A stretch of 32,476 bases of DNA from Rufibacter ruber (GTDB taxonomy: Bacteria; Bacteroidota; Bacteroidia; Cytophagales; Hymenobacteraceae). Both the position numbers and the translations under genes were made by a program. The stretch spans positions 1 through 32,476 of the forward strand of contig NZ_LRMM01000062.1 of assembly GCF_001647275.1 (NCBI RefSeq), read 5' to 3'. Every line of letters begins with the position of its first letter. Position 1 is the first letter of the stretch. Shown piece by piece: positions 8,813-17,487 of this stretch. The notes beneath the pieces are model-generated. The model was not told the origin of the DNA. It did no database searches and saw nothing but the letters and a program-made list of their open reading frames with translations.

Positions 8813-8973
8813 AGTGTATGTTTTCGGTTATAATGAATAGTCACAGGAACCAACAGGTTCACCCAGGGTCTCAGCCAAGGACAATGATACAGAAAAACCA
8901 GAAATGAATCCTGATAATTGCCGCCTGATTTCTGATAACCTAACTGTTGTTAGGCAAAATTAGAGAATTTTGG

Positions 8974-10235
8974 CTATTCCTCAACCGCTGCCGGCAAACT
9001 TTGCCGAATCAGGTTGAGCACCTGTAGGGTTGTGTACTCTATGTTCAGCAGGCGGGTTTTGTTGTAGCTGATCTTGCGGGCTACGGTCTGGTGGGCGTCT
9101 GCATAGGCCAGCCAGATGGTGCCCACGGGCTTTTCTGGGGTGCCGCCGTCTGGCCCGGCAATGCCGCTGGTGGCTACCCCAATGTCTGTGTTCAGGAGGC
9201 GGCGCACGCCTTCGGCCATCAGGCGCACGGTTTCTTCGCTCACAGCCCCGTGCCGGGCCAGTGTCTCCTGTGGCACGCCCAGTTGGGCTTTTTTCACTTC
9301 ATTGCTGTAGGCCACCACGCTGCCGGTAAAATAGGCTGAGCTGCCGGGTACGCTGGTGAGTTTGTGCGCCACCAGCCCGCCGGTGCAGCTCTCAGCGGTA
9401 GAGATGGTGAGGTTGCGGGCTTTGAGCAGGGCACCCACGGCGGCTTCCAGGGTAACTTCGCCAAAGGCGAGACGTGGTCAGCGATTAACGGCGCCAGCTG
9501 GTCTATCTGGGCCTGCATCTGCTCCTCCAGATTATCTGTGCCATTGGGGAGGCCCGTTAATCTTAGCCGGACCCCCGCCAGGTGCGGGAGATAGGCTAAT
9601 TTAAGGTTGGCGGGCAGGTTATTTTCCCAATCGGCAATGCGCTCTGCCAGAAAAGACTCGCCCAGCCCCACGGTCTGTACCACCTTGTGAATGATCTGCG
9701 GCAGCTGGAAGTGCTGTTGCAGGTGCGGCAAAACGGTGTCTGTCATCATGCGCTTCATCTCAAACGGCACGCCGGGCATGGAGACAATCACGGTGCCCTG
9801 CTCTTCAAACAGCATGCCTGGGGCAGTGCCCAGCACGTTTCTGACGGGGGTGCAGTTGGCGGGCAGAAACGCCTGTTGCCGGTTCACTTCCAGCATAGGG
9901 CGGTTGTAGCGCTTGAAAATGGCCTCTACGTCTTCTAAAGACGGTTGGTGCAGTTGCAGCTCTGTTTGAAAGAACTCTGCCAGCGTATGTTTGGTCAGGT
10001 CATCTTTGGTGGGGCCCAGGCCGCCGGTGACCAAAACCACATCAGCGCGTGACATGGCGGCGGCCAGCGCTTCCCGTATGGCGGTGGGGCTGTCAGAAAT
10101 ACTGGTGATTTGTTTGACTTTGATACCTATTTTTGCCAGTTCCTCCCCCATCCAGGCGGAGTTGGTGTCAATGACTTGGCCGTAGAGAAGTTCATCACCA
10201 ATGGTGATGATTTCGGCCAGGGTCTCTTTTTTCAT
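8974..10235 (-). pseudogene. cinA: CinA-like NMN amidohydrolase, split by a one-base frameshift
   Basis: Both halves of CinA are present in the right order but in different frames. The N-terminal part from ATG 10235 is a MoCF/COG1058 domain (IGDELLYGQVIDTNSAW, LVTGGLGPTKDDLT). The C-terminal part is the nicotinamide-nucleotide amidohydrolase domain (STAESCTGG, TSGIAGPDGGTPEKPVGT). The frame breaks at 9469-9470: after the HV codons at 9471-9476 only two bases remain of the next codon, and then the FGEVTLEAA reading resumes. Restoring one base gives 420 residues, the usual family length, so a single-base deletion or a sequencing error is the simplest reading. Downstream of the break the first frame runs on out-of-frame to about 9294. 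If the lesion is real, NMN recycling and competence-linked functions would be lost. Confidence 0.88.
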
Positions 10236-10305
10236 TTTTTGGTCTGATTTATGCGTATGCACCTGCGCAGCAATATTCATTAAAAGTAATGACATGTACG
10301 CACGT

Positions 10306-11040
10306 ATGAAGAAACTATTCACGCCCGCTTTTGTTTTGAGCCTCTGCTCGCTTCTTTTTTTAGCAGGCTGCACCGCCAGCCAGATTCAGCAGGCCGTTGA
10401 TGCCGCCAGCGGCACCATGAATACCGGCCGGCCGCTTACCCAAACCGAGGTGGCCAGCGGTCTGAGACAGGCTTTGTCCCAAGGCATAAACAAAGGTGCC
10501 ACCCAGGCTGCCCAGACAGATGGCTTCTACAAGAACAGCCTCATCAGAATTCCCTTTCCGCCAGATGTGCAGCGTGTGGAGAACACCCTGCGGCAGATTG
10601 GCCTGGGCTCGCAGGTAGACAAGTTCATTCTCACGCTGAACCGCGGGGCCGAGGATGCCGCCAAAAGTGCCGCGCCTATCTTCCTGAACGCCATCAAGCA
10701 GTTGACCTTTCAAGACGTTTGGAACATTCTGCGCGGCGAAAAAGACGCGGCCACCCAGTTTCTGAAGCGCACCACCACCAGCCAGTTGACCGCCGCGTTC
10801 AGGCCGGTTATGAAGCAGTCACTGGACAAGGTAAATGCCACCAAGTACTACACAGACATTGTGACCCGCTACAACCAGATTCCGCTGGTGCAGAAGGTGA
10901 ACCCTGATCTGGAGGCCTATGCCACCCAAAAAGCCATAGATGGTCTGTTCACGCTGGTAGCCCAGGAAGAAGCCAACATCAGGGAGAATCCCGTAGCCCG
11001 CACCACTGAGTTACTGCGCCGCGTGTTTGGCGCCCAATAA
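10306..11040 (+). CDS. DUF4197 lipoprotein
   Basis: This 244-residue protein has an N-terminal lipoprotein signal, KKLFTPAFVLSLCSLLFLAGC, with the lipobox LAGC at residues 19-22. The rest matches the DUF4197 family: an SQGINKGATQAAQTDGFYKN segment, IRIPFPPDVQRVENTLRQIG, an AEDAAKSAAPIFLNAIKQLTF helix and the TSQLTAAFRPVMKQSLDKV region. The family is widespread in Proteobacteria and Bacteroidota, has no assigned activity and is probably helical. The ATG at 10306 gives the classical signal; an ATG at 10294 is also in frame. It is divergent from cinA with about 70 bp between starts, so the promoters overlap. A strong terminator follows. Confidence 0.88.
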   Translation: MKKLFTPAFVLSLCSLLFLAGCTASQIQQAVDAASGTMNTGRPLTQTEVASGLRQALSQGINKGATQAAQTDGFYKNSLIRIPFPPDVQRVENTLRQIGLGSQVDKFILTLNRGAEDAAKSAAPIFLNAIKQLTFQDVWNILRGEKDAATQFLKRTTTSQLTAAFRPVMKQSLDKVNATKYYTDIVTRYNQIPLVQKVNPDLEAYATQKAIDGLFTLVAQEEANIRENPVARTTELLRRVFGAQ

Positions 11041-11068
11041 GGTTTGACCCCTGTAAAAAGAAACCAAC

Positions 11069-11116
11069 GCCACTGCTCCTGTTTCTCTCTGAAACAGGAG
11101 GCAGTGGCGTTTTTGG
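11069..11116 (+). terminator. Long terminator hairpin
   Basis: AACGCCACTGC-TCCTGTTT ... AAACAGGA-GGCAGTGGCGTTTTT is a stem of about 19 bp ending in a T-run, 30 bp after the DUF4197 stop. Confidence 0.85.
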
Positions 11117-11144
11117 GCTGTTTTTCTGAAAATAGGCCGAAAAC
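11109..11144. repeat. CTGTTTT/AAAACAG palindromic repeat
   Basis: GTTTTTGGGCTGTTTTTCTGAAAATAGGCCGAAAAC overlaps the last bases of the terminator hairpin, so both structures share the T-run. Confidence 0.75.
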
Positions 11145-11634
11145 GGAATGGCACAGACGTTCGCAGGTCCTCTGTTAGCTGCCTGGTCAGAACCTGCATT
11201 TGGTAGATTGTAGGAGGGCGCAGATTTCTTTATACATGTAAATTCCGCGCTGGCGCGAGGTGATTACGCGTGACAGATTGTGATGTGCGCCTCCAGTCCG
11301 CTGGAAACCTTGAGCGTTGGGCCGTGCGTGAAACCCACGCCTTCTGGGAGAAGGAGTTTCGGCAGAAGAAAAAATCACCTGTAAGCCTTTCCCTCAGTTA
11401 CAGCCACCTACCTTCCAATTCCCCATTCCTAATTATAAATGCCTTGGCCTGTGGGCTTTTGGCGGCTGTCCCGTGCGCGGGTGCGGCCTTTGAGGGGGGT
11501 ACTGGGTATTTGGGGAGAGTGCTCGGCAAAAGTTTTCCGTTTTTGCCCTATTTTTTCAGAAAAGAGTTAAAATCAGGTAAACCTTCTTCTGATAGCAGGG
11601 GTAAAAGGCAGGGAGTTCATTTTCTGCCTTACCC
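11145..11634. other. Intergenic region, no gene seen
   Basis: Open frames exist (for example 11270-11638, plus) but the translation is low-quality, with KKKSP, serine runs and no recognisable domain, and it ends inside the next gene. The region presumably holds the promoter of the gene at 11635, which I cannot place firmly. Confidence 0.55.
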
Positions 11635-12918
11635 ATGACCTATTCAAATTTGCCGTACCACCGGCTGGAGAACAAAGCTGATTTAGACGTATTGTTGGAA
11701 GATATTGGAGAGGCCCGGGTGGTCATGCTGGGAGAAGCCTCACACGGCACTTCTGAATACTATGCCTGGCGTACCGCCATCTCTAAACGCCTCATTGAAG
11801 AGAAGGGCTTCACCTTTATTGCCGTTGAGGGCGACTGGCCAGACTGTTTTCAGGTGAATAAATTTGTGCGGGGCCTGTGCAAGCCGGGCACCAAGGTGTC
11901 TGATGTGCTTAAGCACTTCAACCGCTGGCCCACCTGGATGTGGGGCAACTGGGAAGTGGCCGCCCTGGTAGAGTGGCTCAAAGAAAACAATGACCGGCCC
12001 AATACCAACAAGGTGGGCTTCTACGGGTTAGACGTGTACAGCCTGTGGGACTCTCTGCAGCGCATCATGAAGTACCTGGAGAAGAAAGACGGGCAGGCGG
12101 TAAAAGCCGCTAAAGAAGCCTTTAAGTGCTTTGAACCGTACAGCAATGATCCCCAGGAATATGCCCGCGCGGTGGCGTATGTGTCTGAAGACTGTGAGGA
12201 AGAAGTGCTCACCATGCTGCAGGAGCTGGGCAAAAAAGAGCGGGAAGCCCCCAGCAACCCGGAGGCCGAATTTGATGCAGAGCAGAATGCCCTGGTGGCC
12301 GTCAATGCCGAACGCTACTACAAAGCCATGATCATGGGCGGCGGCAGCTCCTGGAACGTGCGCGACGAACACATGATGGAGACGCTGGACCGCCTCTTGA
12401 AATTTCACGGCCCAGACTCAAAAGCCATTATCTGGGAACACAACACCCACGTGGGCGATGCCCGCTTCACAGACATGGCCCGTGCCGGCATGGTCAATAT
12501 TGGGCAGCTGGCCCGTGAGCAGTACGGCCGCGAAAACGTGTATCTGGCAGGCTTCGGGTCTTATGAGGGCTCTGTGATTGCCGGTGACAGTTGGGGGGCG
12601 CCCATGAAAAAAATGGAGGTTCCACCCGCCCGCCAAGGTTCCTGGGAGGATTGGCTGCACAACCTGGGAGGAGGCTCTGATAAACTGTTGCTCTCGCGGG
12701 AACTCAGGGAGATAGACGAGGTGCGTCAGCAGATTGCCCACCGGGCCATTGGCGTGGTCTATGACCCTAACCGGGAGAAGTACGGCAACTATGTGCCCAC
12801 TATCATTCCTGAGCGCTATGACGCGTTCCTGTACCTGGATGAAACCGAGGCCCTGCGTCCGTTTATTCTGAAGACCAAAGAAAAAGAGCCGCCTGAGCTG
12901 TATCCTGCCAACGAGTAA
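11635..12918 (+). CDS. Erythromycin esterase family protein
   Basis: This 427-residue cytoplasmic protein belongs to the EreA/ChaN-like esterase superfamily (PF05139). The family signature is GEASHGTSEYY (E34, H37), with EGDWPDC near residue 74, LDVYSLWDSL near 130 and EHNTHVGDAR near 268-277, which match the residues that in EreA/EreC bind and hydrolyse the macrolide lactone. The C-terminal YDPNREKYGNYVPTIIPERYDAFLYLDE block is the conserved end seen in the chromosomal homologues. Most such proteins have not been shown to confer macrolide resistance; similarity to succinoglycan-biosynthesis regulators is often noted. It stands alone with its own terminator. A resistance role is possible but unproven. 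Confidence 0.88.
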   Translation: MTYSNLPYHRLENKADLDVLLEDIGEARVVMLGEASHGTSEYYAWRTAISKRLIEEKGFTFIAVEGDWPDCFQVNKFVRGLCKPGTKVSDVLKHFNRWPTWMWGNWEVAALVEWLKENNDRPNTNKVGFYGLDVYSLWDSLQRIMKYLEKKDGQAVKAAKEAFKCFEPYSNDPQEYARAVAYVSEDCEEEVLTMLQELGKKEREAPSNPEAEFDAEQNALVAVNAERYYKAMIMGGGSSWNVRDEHMMETLDRLLKFHGPDSKAIIWEHNTHVGDARFTDMARAGMVNIGQLAREQYGRENVYLAGFGSYEGSVIAGDSWGAPMKKMEVPPARQGSWEDWLHNLGGGSDKLLLSRELREIDEVRQQIAHRAIGVVYDPNREKYGNYVPTIIPERYDAFLYLDETEALRPFILKTKEKEPPELYPANE

Positions 12919-13029
12919 CGTGCTGATAGTGGTTGAGTGAAACCATAAACAGAGCCTTTGTTAAGCGCCAGCCAGAAGAGTTATGCTCTGCAGAAAGCAG
13001 AGCCCTGCGCCACCTTACTACATATATAG

Positions 13030-13057
13030 AAAAGCCATCGCCTGCGGTGGCTTTTTT
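13030..13057 (+). terminator. Intrinsic terminator
   Basis: AAAAGCCATCG CCTG CGGTGGCTTTTTT is an 11-bp stem with one G-U pair and a T-run. It lies about 110 bp after the esterase stop. Confidence 0.75.
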
Positions 13058-13063
13058 ACGTTT

Positions 13064-13090
13064 TTCTGTTTTGGGGCTGTTTTCAGAAAA
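13064..13090. repeat. Half-copy of the CTGTTTT palindrome
   Basis: The left arm and loop (CTGTTTTGGGGCTGTTTTCAGAAAA) are intact and match 7321-7342, but the right arm is missing. This shows that copies decay by losing one arm. Confidence 0.6.
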
Positions 13091-13286
13091 GTAAGCCTTT
13101 AACGCAGAAGTGGTGTTCCTTTTGCCCTTGGAAACTAAGACTGGAGGAGAAGGGCGAGGCGGTTGAACTAGCAAGGGCCGCTGGCACAGACACTCACAGG
13201 CGCTGCGCACGCTACGAGCTCTTTGGTAAATTTCTGATTATTAATTGCTCCTTGTTACTTGCTCATAGTTAAAAATATTGCGCTGG

Positions 13287-13404
13287 CGCGAGTCTCTGAC
13301 TCGTGACTCCATGTGTTGCGAGTCTCCAGACTCGCTGGGAACCACAAGATGATAACGGAAGTCTGGAGACTCCAACCCCCATCGGCACAAGTCTGGAGAC
13401 TCCC
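13287..13404. repeat. Cluster of AGTCTCCAGACT palindromes
   Basis: At least four copies are present in both orientations: CGAGTCTCTGACTCG (about 13289), GCGAGTCTCCAGACTCGC (about 13318), AAGTCTGGAGACTCC (about 13359) and AAGTCTGGAGACTCCC (about 13389). Same family as 2769-2925. Confidence 0.65.
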
Positions 13405-13512
13405 GCTAGCAAAAGTTTCTCTAAATAAGAACGTTTTTTAAGGCGAGGGAAATTATTTCAGTGCCTTTCTTCTGCTTGAGCGATTGGCGGTTTGTACTGT
13501 GAATTGTAGGGT

Positions 13513-13552
13513 ATTTCCCTCATCCTAACCTTCTCCCAAAGGGAGAAGAGAT
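13513..13552. repeat. CCCTCATCCTAACC hairpin repeat
   Basis: The sequence shares CCCTCATCCTAACCTTCTCC with 7271-7310 and ends in a complementary GGGAGAAG. It is a dispersed intergenic repeat. Confidence 0.6.
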
Positions 13553-13564
13553 ACCGCAGTTTGC

Positions 13565-13600
13565 GTTTTTAGCCTGTTTTGGCCAAAACAGGCTAAAAAC
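13565..13600. repeat. Perfect 36-bp CTGTTTT/AAAACAG palindrome
   Basis: GTTTTTAGCCTGTTTTGG and its exact reverse complement have no loop base between them. It lies 22 bp past the stop of the ABC ATPase, at the end of the lpx operon, and is the likely transcript terminus since no other terminator is visible there. Confidence 0.9.
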
Positions 13601-13622
13601 GGACAGAGAGAAATAGAAAGAA

Positions 13623-14261
13623 TTACCCTTTTCGGGCGGAGCCTTTATAATGGAACTGGTTGATAGGCAGCTGCTCGTCACAGAAGCTGTACTCATGGGG
13701 CACGTTGGAGCCTATGACCACCAGGCGGTTTGCGCGGTTTTTCTCCAGATGCTCCAGATACCACGCCACACCCGCCTGGTCCAGGTTGGTGGTGGGTTCA
13801 TCTAGCAGCAGCAGGGGGGTGTCTGAATAAATGGCTAACCCTAATTTGAGGCGCTGCCGCATGCCCGAAGAGAAATCCCGTACCAGCTTGTGCCGGGCGG
13901 TTGGCAGTTGCAGAAGGTCTGGAAGCTGTGCAGCAGAGATGCCGCGCAGAGGTTTAAAGCGGGTGTGAAACTGGATCATCTCCTCCAGCGTGAGCTCGTC
14001 CAGCAGGTCCTGATAGGGGGCGGCAATGGAAAGGGAGCGGTACAGTTGCTCCACCGGAATTTCCTGCCCGTTCTGGGAGTAAGCGATTGTTCCTTCTGAG
14101 GCCAGTTGAAAGCCGCTCAGGATAGAAAGCAAAGTGGATTTCCCGGACCCGTTGTGCCCCAGCACGGCATACGCCTTACCGGTGACAAACTCATAGGACA
14201 GATTCCGGAAAATCCACTCGTAGTTAAAGCGTTTGCCAACAGAAGTCAGCTTAATCTGCAT
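13623..14261 (-). CDS. ABC transporter ATP-binding protein
   Basis: This 212-residue ATPase subunit has Walker A GHNGSGKS (35-42), the signature SSGMRQR (about 130), Walker B LLLLDEPTT (about 152) and a late H-loop-like region (IGSNVPHEYSFCD). ATG 14261 overlaps the 3' end of lpxA by 11 bp, so it is translationally coupled as the last gene of the lipid A operon; a longer frame back to 14306 would lie within lpxA. The same ATPase follows lpxA in several Bacteroidota genomes I recall. No permease is encoded nearby, so its partner is elsewhere. Export of lipid or an envelope component is a guess from context only. Confidence 0.85.
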   Translation of the reverse strand: MQIKLTSVGKRFNYEWIFRNLSYEFVTGKAYAVLGHNGSGKSTLLSILSGFQLASEGTIAYSQNGQEIPVEQLYRSLSIAAPYQDLLDELTLEEMIQFHTRFKPLRGISAAQLPDLLQLPTARHKLVRDFSSGMRQRLKLGLAIYSDTPLLLLDEPTTNLDQAGVAWYLEHLEKNRANRLVVIGSNVPHEYSFCDEQLPINQFHYKGSARKG

Positions 14262-15042
14262 CGCGCTGGTAGCCTTTGATGATGCCCCGGCCTGAGTTGC
14301 GCACAAAATTCACAATCTCATCACGCTCCGGGCTGGGGGCCAGGTCAATTTCAATCTTGTCTACGGCAGAGGCGGTGTTGAGGCCACTCATGAACAGGAT
14401 ACGGTAGATCTGCTGTATGTCATTGATCTGCTCGTTGGTAAACCCTCTTCGGCGTAAGCCAATGGAGTTAACCCCTGCGTAAGAAAGCGGCTCACGGGCC
14501 GCTTTGATGAACGGCGGCACGTCTTTGCGCACCAACGAACCACCAGACACCATGGCGTGGGCCCCAATGCTCACAAACTGGTGCACCGCCGAGGTGCCGC
14601 CAATGAACACGTGGTCATGCACCATGATGTGGCCCGCCAGCTGCACGCCGTTGGCCACAATCACATTGTTGCCAATGATGCAGTCATGCGCTACGTGTAC
14701 ATAGGCCATGATCAGGCAGTTGTTGCCAATGGCGGTGGTGTTCTTGTCTAAGGCCGTGCCGCGGTTCAGGGTCACACACTCCCTGATGATGGTGTTGTCA
14801 CCAATGGTCACGGTAGAGGGCTCGCCTTTGTATTTGAGGTCCTGCGGCGGGGCAGAGATCACGGCACCCGGGTAAATCTGGCAGTTTTTGCCAATGCGGG
14901 CACCTTCCATAATGGTCACGTTGGGTCCAATCCAGGTGCCTTCGCCAATCTCCACGTTTTTAGAGATGGTGGTGAACGGCTCAACCACAACGTTTGTCGC
15001 GATCTTGGCTTCTGGGTGAATGTAGGCTAAGGGCTGGTTCAT
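14251..15042 (-). CDS. lpxA: Acyl-ACP--UDP-N-acetylglucosamine O-acyltransferase
   Basis: This 263-residue cytoplasmic trimer performs the first step of lipid A synthesis, adding a 3-hydroxyacyl chain to UDP-GlcNAc. The left-handed beta-helix hexapeptide repeats run from residue 8 to about 185 (IHPEAKIATN, IGEGTWIGPN, IGDNTIIREC). The catalytic His is H119 in YVHVAHDCIIGNN, equivalent to E. coli H125. The C-terminal helical domain is complete (LRRRGFTNEQINDIQQIYRI). It overlaps the upstream lpxC-fabZ gene by ATGA (15039-15042) and the downstream ABC ATPase by 11 bp, so the genes form one operon. Confidence 0.97.
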   Translation of the reverse strand: MNQPLAYIHPEAKIATNVVVEPFTTISKNVEIGEGTWIGPNVTIMEGARIGKNCQIYPGAVISAPPQDLKYKGEPSTVTIGDNTIIRECVTLNRGTALDKNTTAIGNNCLIMAYVHVAHDCIIGNNVIVANGVQLAGHIMVHDHVFIGGTSAVHQFVSIGAHAMVSGGSLVRKDVPPFIKAAREPLSYAGVNSIGLRRRGFTNEQINDIQQIYRILFMSGLNTASAVDKIEIDLAPSPERDEIVNFVRNSGRGIIKGYQRDAD

Positions 15043-16433
15043 GCGTCTTTTCTTACAATGCTTGCCAACATTTCGGCCTCCATCACCAGCTGGCCACCCA
15101 CGTAGGCTTGGCCCTGCATTCTGGCAATGCCCCTTTTAATGGGCGCCAACAGTTCGCATTTGAAAACAATGGTATCTCCCGGCACTACTTTTCTGCGGAA
15201 CCGACATTTGTCAATCCCCATAAAGTAAGTCCAGTAATTCTCTGGGTCAGGTACAGTACTCAATACGAAGATTCCGCCGGTCTGGGCCATGGCTTCAATC
15301 TGAATCACGCCCGGCATCACCGGGTTCCCCGGAAAGTGGCCCTGGAAGAACGACTCGTTCATGGTCACATTCTTCACGCCGGTCACCGTGGTCTCATCCA
15401 AATGGATGATCTTGTCAATCAAGACAAACGGATAGCGGTGGGGCAGGGTCTGCATGATCCGGTTCACGTCCATCACGGGCGTTTTCTTGGGGTCATACAC
15501 CGGCACGTTTTTCACCGCCGTCTCGGCAATATACTTTTTGATCTTCTTCGCGAAGGCAACGTTGGAGGCGTGGCCCGGGCGGGCGGCCAAAATCTGCCCT
15601 TTCAACGGACGGCCCACCAGTGCCAGGTCCCCAATCATGTCAAGGAGTTTGTGGCGGGCAGGCTCGTTTTTGTAGCGCAGGTCTACGTTGTTCAGAATCC
15701 CTTCCTTCTTCACGGCCACTTTGGGCTTCTTGAGAAGGTCAGAGAGATAATCCAGCTCGTTTTCCTCTACCACGCGGTCTACCACCACAATGGCATTGCT
15801 CAGGTCACCGCCTTTGATCAGGTTCTGCTTGTAGAGCATTTCCAGCTCATGCAGAAAGCAGAAGGTGCGGCAGGAGGCAATCTCGTCTTTGAACTGGGTG
15901 ATGTCTGTGAGGGAGGCGTGCTGGCTACCCAGTACCGGCGAGTGGTAGTCTACCATCACGGTGACGCGGTAATCATCTAGCGGGAGAATGGCGATCTCGG
16001 TTTCGCGGGAACCGTCTCTGAACCTGATTTCCTCCGGCACCTCAAAGAAGTTGCGCAGGGCGTTCTGCTCCTCCAGGCCAACCTCCAGCAGCGGCTGCAC
16101 AAACAGAATAGAGGAACCGTCCATGATAGGGGGTTCCGGGCCGTCAATTTGAATGAGAACGTTGTCAATTTCCAGCCCTACCAGTGCGGCCAGCACGTGC
16201 TCCACGGTGTTGACCCGCGCGCCGTTCTGCTCAATGGTGGTACCTCTGGAAAGGTCTACCACGTTGTCAACGTCAGCATCAACAATAGGCTGCTCAGGCA
16301 GGTCAATGCGTTGAAACTTGTACCCGTGGTTGATGGGGGCAGGCAAAAACGTCATGTTTGACACTACCCCGGTATGCAATCCAATACCAGATACCGTTAC
16401 CGGCGCCTTGATGGTATGCTGTTTATCGTTCAT
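15039..16433 (-). CDS. lpxC-fabZ: Bifunctional LpxC deacetylase / FabZ dehydratase
   Basis: This 464-residue fusion joins two enzymes. The N-terminal LpxC (about 1-300) is the zinc amidase that deacetylates UDP-3-O-acyl-GlcNAc, the committed lipid A step. Its zinc ligands are visible as H79 in NTVEHV, and H and D in RHKLLDMIGD, with the catalytic His in RPGHASN. The C-terminal FabZ (about 315-464) dehydrates 3-hydroxyacyl-ACP and has the hot-dog signature HRYPFVLIDKI with GHFPGNPVMPGVIQIEAMAQ, containing the catalytic His and Glu. The fusion is characteristic of Bacteroidota. It couples the 3-hydroxyacyl-ACP branch point between lipid A and fatty acid synthesis. It is 31 bp downstream of lpxD. 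Confidence 0.97.
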   Translation of the reverse strand: MNDKQHTIKAPVTVSGIGLHTGVVSNMTFLPAPINHGYKFQRIDLPEQPIVDADVDNVVDLSRGTTIEQNGARVNTVEHVLAALVGLEIDNVLIQIDGPEPPIMDGSSILFVQPLLEVGLEEQNALRNFFEVPEEIRFRDGSRETEIAILPLDDYRVTVMVDYHSPVLGSQHASLTDITQFKDEIASCRTFCFLHELEMLYKQNLIKGGDLSNAIVVVDRVVEENELDYLSDLLKKPKVAVKKEGILNNVDLRYKNEPARHKLLDMIGDLALVGRPLKGQILAARPGHASNVAFAKKIKKYIAETAVKNVPVYDPKKTPVMDVNRIMQTLPHRYPFVLIDKIIHLDETTVTGVKNVTMNESFFQGHFPGNPVMPGVIQIEAMAQTGGIFVLSTVPDPENYWTYFMGIDKCRFRRKVVPGDTIVFKCELLAPIKRGIARMQGQAYVGGQLVMEAEMLASIVRKDA

Positions 16434-16464
16434 GTACTGCTAAATAGATAAAGAGGGGCTAAAG

Positions 16465-17487
16465 TTAACGCTTTTCTCTGAGTTCGTCTAGCTGTTTCTG
16501 TAACTCAGGCAATTTACGGAACACTGAGAGCGCCCGCAGGTTTTGCTTGTAGTCAAACGCCGGCGACCCCTGTATGAACGTACCCGTCTCTTTTATGCTC
16601 TTTGAAACGCCAGACTGCGCCCCAATAATGGTTTTATCTGCTATGGTGATGTGGCCCACAATGCCTACCTGGCCCGCAATGGTGCAGTGGTTGCCAATCT
16701 TGCTGGAACCGGAGATGCCGGTTTGCGCGGCTACCACAGTGTGCTTGCCAATTTCCACGTTGTGGGCAATCTGGACCAGATTGTCAATTTTGCTGCCTTC
16801 CCTAATAATAGTGGAACCCATGGTGGCGCAGTCAACGGTGGTGTTGGCGCCAATGCTCACGTGGTCTTCCAGCACTACGTTGCCAATCTGCGGAATAGCT
16901 TTATAAGAGCCGTCTTTCTGCGGGGCAAACCCGAAGCCGTCGCTGCCAATCACGGCACCCGCGTGAAGGGTGCAGGAGTTGCCAATCACGGTGTCTGGGT
17001 ACACCTTGGCGCCGGCAAATAAAATGCAGTTGTCGCCAATGGTCACGTTGTCACCAATGTACACGTGCGGGTAAATGTGCACGCCGCTGCCAATCCTGCA
17101 GTTCTTGCCAATGTAAGAGAAAGCACCGCGGTAGTGGCGGTCACCAATGGAAGAATTATGGCCCAGGTAGCAAGGCTCCTCCACGCCTTCGCGCTGGGCG
17201 GCCATGGCCTGCTGGTACACTTCTAAGAGGGTGGAAAAAGCGGTGTACGGGTCTTCCACCAGAATCAGGTTGGCCTGCACGGCCTGCTTCAATTCCAGTT
17301 TGTTAGATACAATGACCGCCGTGGCACCGGTGGTGTAGAGGTAAGGCTCATATTTGGCGTTTGACAGAAAAGAAAGGGCGCCCGGGGTGCCTTCCTCAAT
17401 TTTAGCCAGCCTGTTTACCGTTGCATTGCCGTCTCCCTGAACCTGCCCCTGCAGTAAACCGGCAATCTGTTGTACCGTGAATTCCAT
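16465..17487 (-). CDS. lpxD: UDP-3-O-acylglucosamine N-acyltransferase
   Basis: This 340-residue protein is the third lipid A enzyme, adding the N-linked 3-hydroxyacyl chain. It has the N-terminal uridine-binding domain (about 1-95, [16 protein letters not shown] and [15 protein letters not shown]), the left-handed beta-helix of hexapeptide repeats (about 100-310), the catalytic His in [11 protein letters not shown], and a C-terminal helical ACP-recognition tail ([19 protein letters not shown]). Length is typical. It is the first gene of the lpxD - lpxC/fabZ - lpxA - ABC operon. In many Bacteroidota an HD-domain gene sits just upstream; here that gene begins only at 29013, after unrelated genes and the integrated element. 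Confidence 0.96.
   Translation of the reverse strand: MEFTVQQIAGLLQGQVQGDGNATVNRLAKIEEGTPGALSFLSNAKYEPYLYTTGATAVIVSNKLELKQAVQANLILVEDPYTAFSTLLEVYQQAMAAQREGVEEPCYLGHNSSIGDRHYRGAFSYIGKNCRIGSGVHIYPHVYIGDNVTIGDNCILFAGAKVYPDTVIGNSCTLHAGAVIGSDGFGFAPQKDGSYKAIPQIGNVVLEDHVSIGANTTVDCATMGSTIIREGSKIDNLVQIAHNVEIGKHTVVAAQTGISGSSKIGNHCTIAGQVGIVGHITIADKTIIGAQSGVSKSIKETGTFIQGSPAFDYKQNLRALSVFRKLPELQKQLDELREKR

Larger units (their letters stand above)
12919..13622. other. Intergenic region with repeats, no gene seen
   Basis: Besides the terminator (13030-13057) it contains a half-copy of the palindrome (13064-13090), the AGTCTCCAGACT cluster (13287-13404), a CCCTC hairpin repeat (13513-13552) and a perfect 36-bp palindrome (13565-13600). 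No credible coding frame. Confidence 0.65.

Noticed and set aside
11270-11638. 122-residue plus-strand open frame before the esterase gene
   Set aside because: No recognisable domain, runs into the next gene start and lies in a spacer with low-quality translation.
11635-12918. Acquired macrolide-resistance gene
   Set aside because: The family signature is present, but the gene has chromosomal-type context and composition with no mobile-element signs, and most such homologues are uncharacterised.
14994-15980. 328-residue plus-strand open frame
   Set aside because: Antisense to lpxC-fabZ; His- and Val-rich without a domain.
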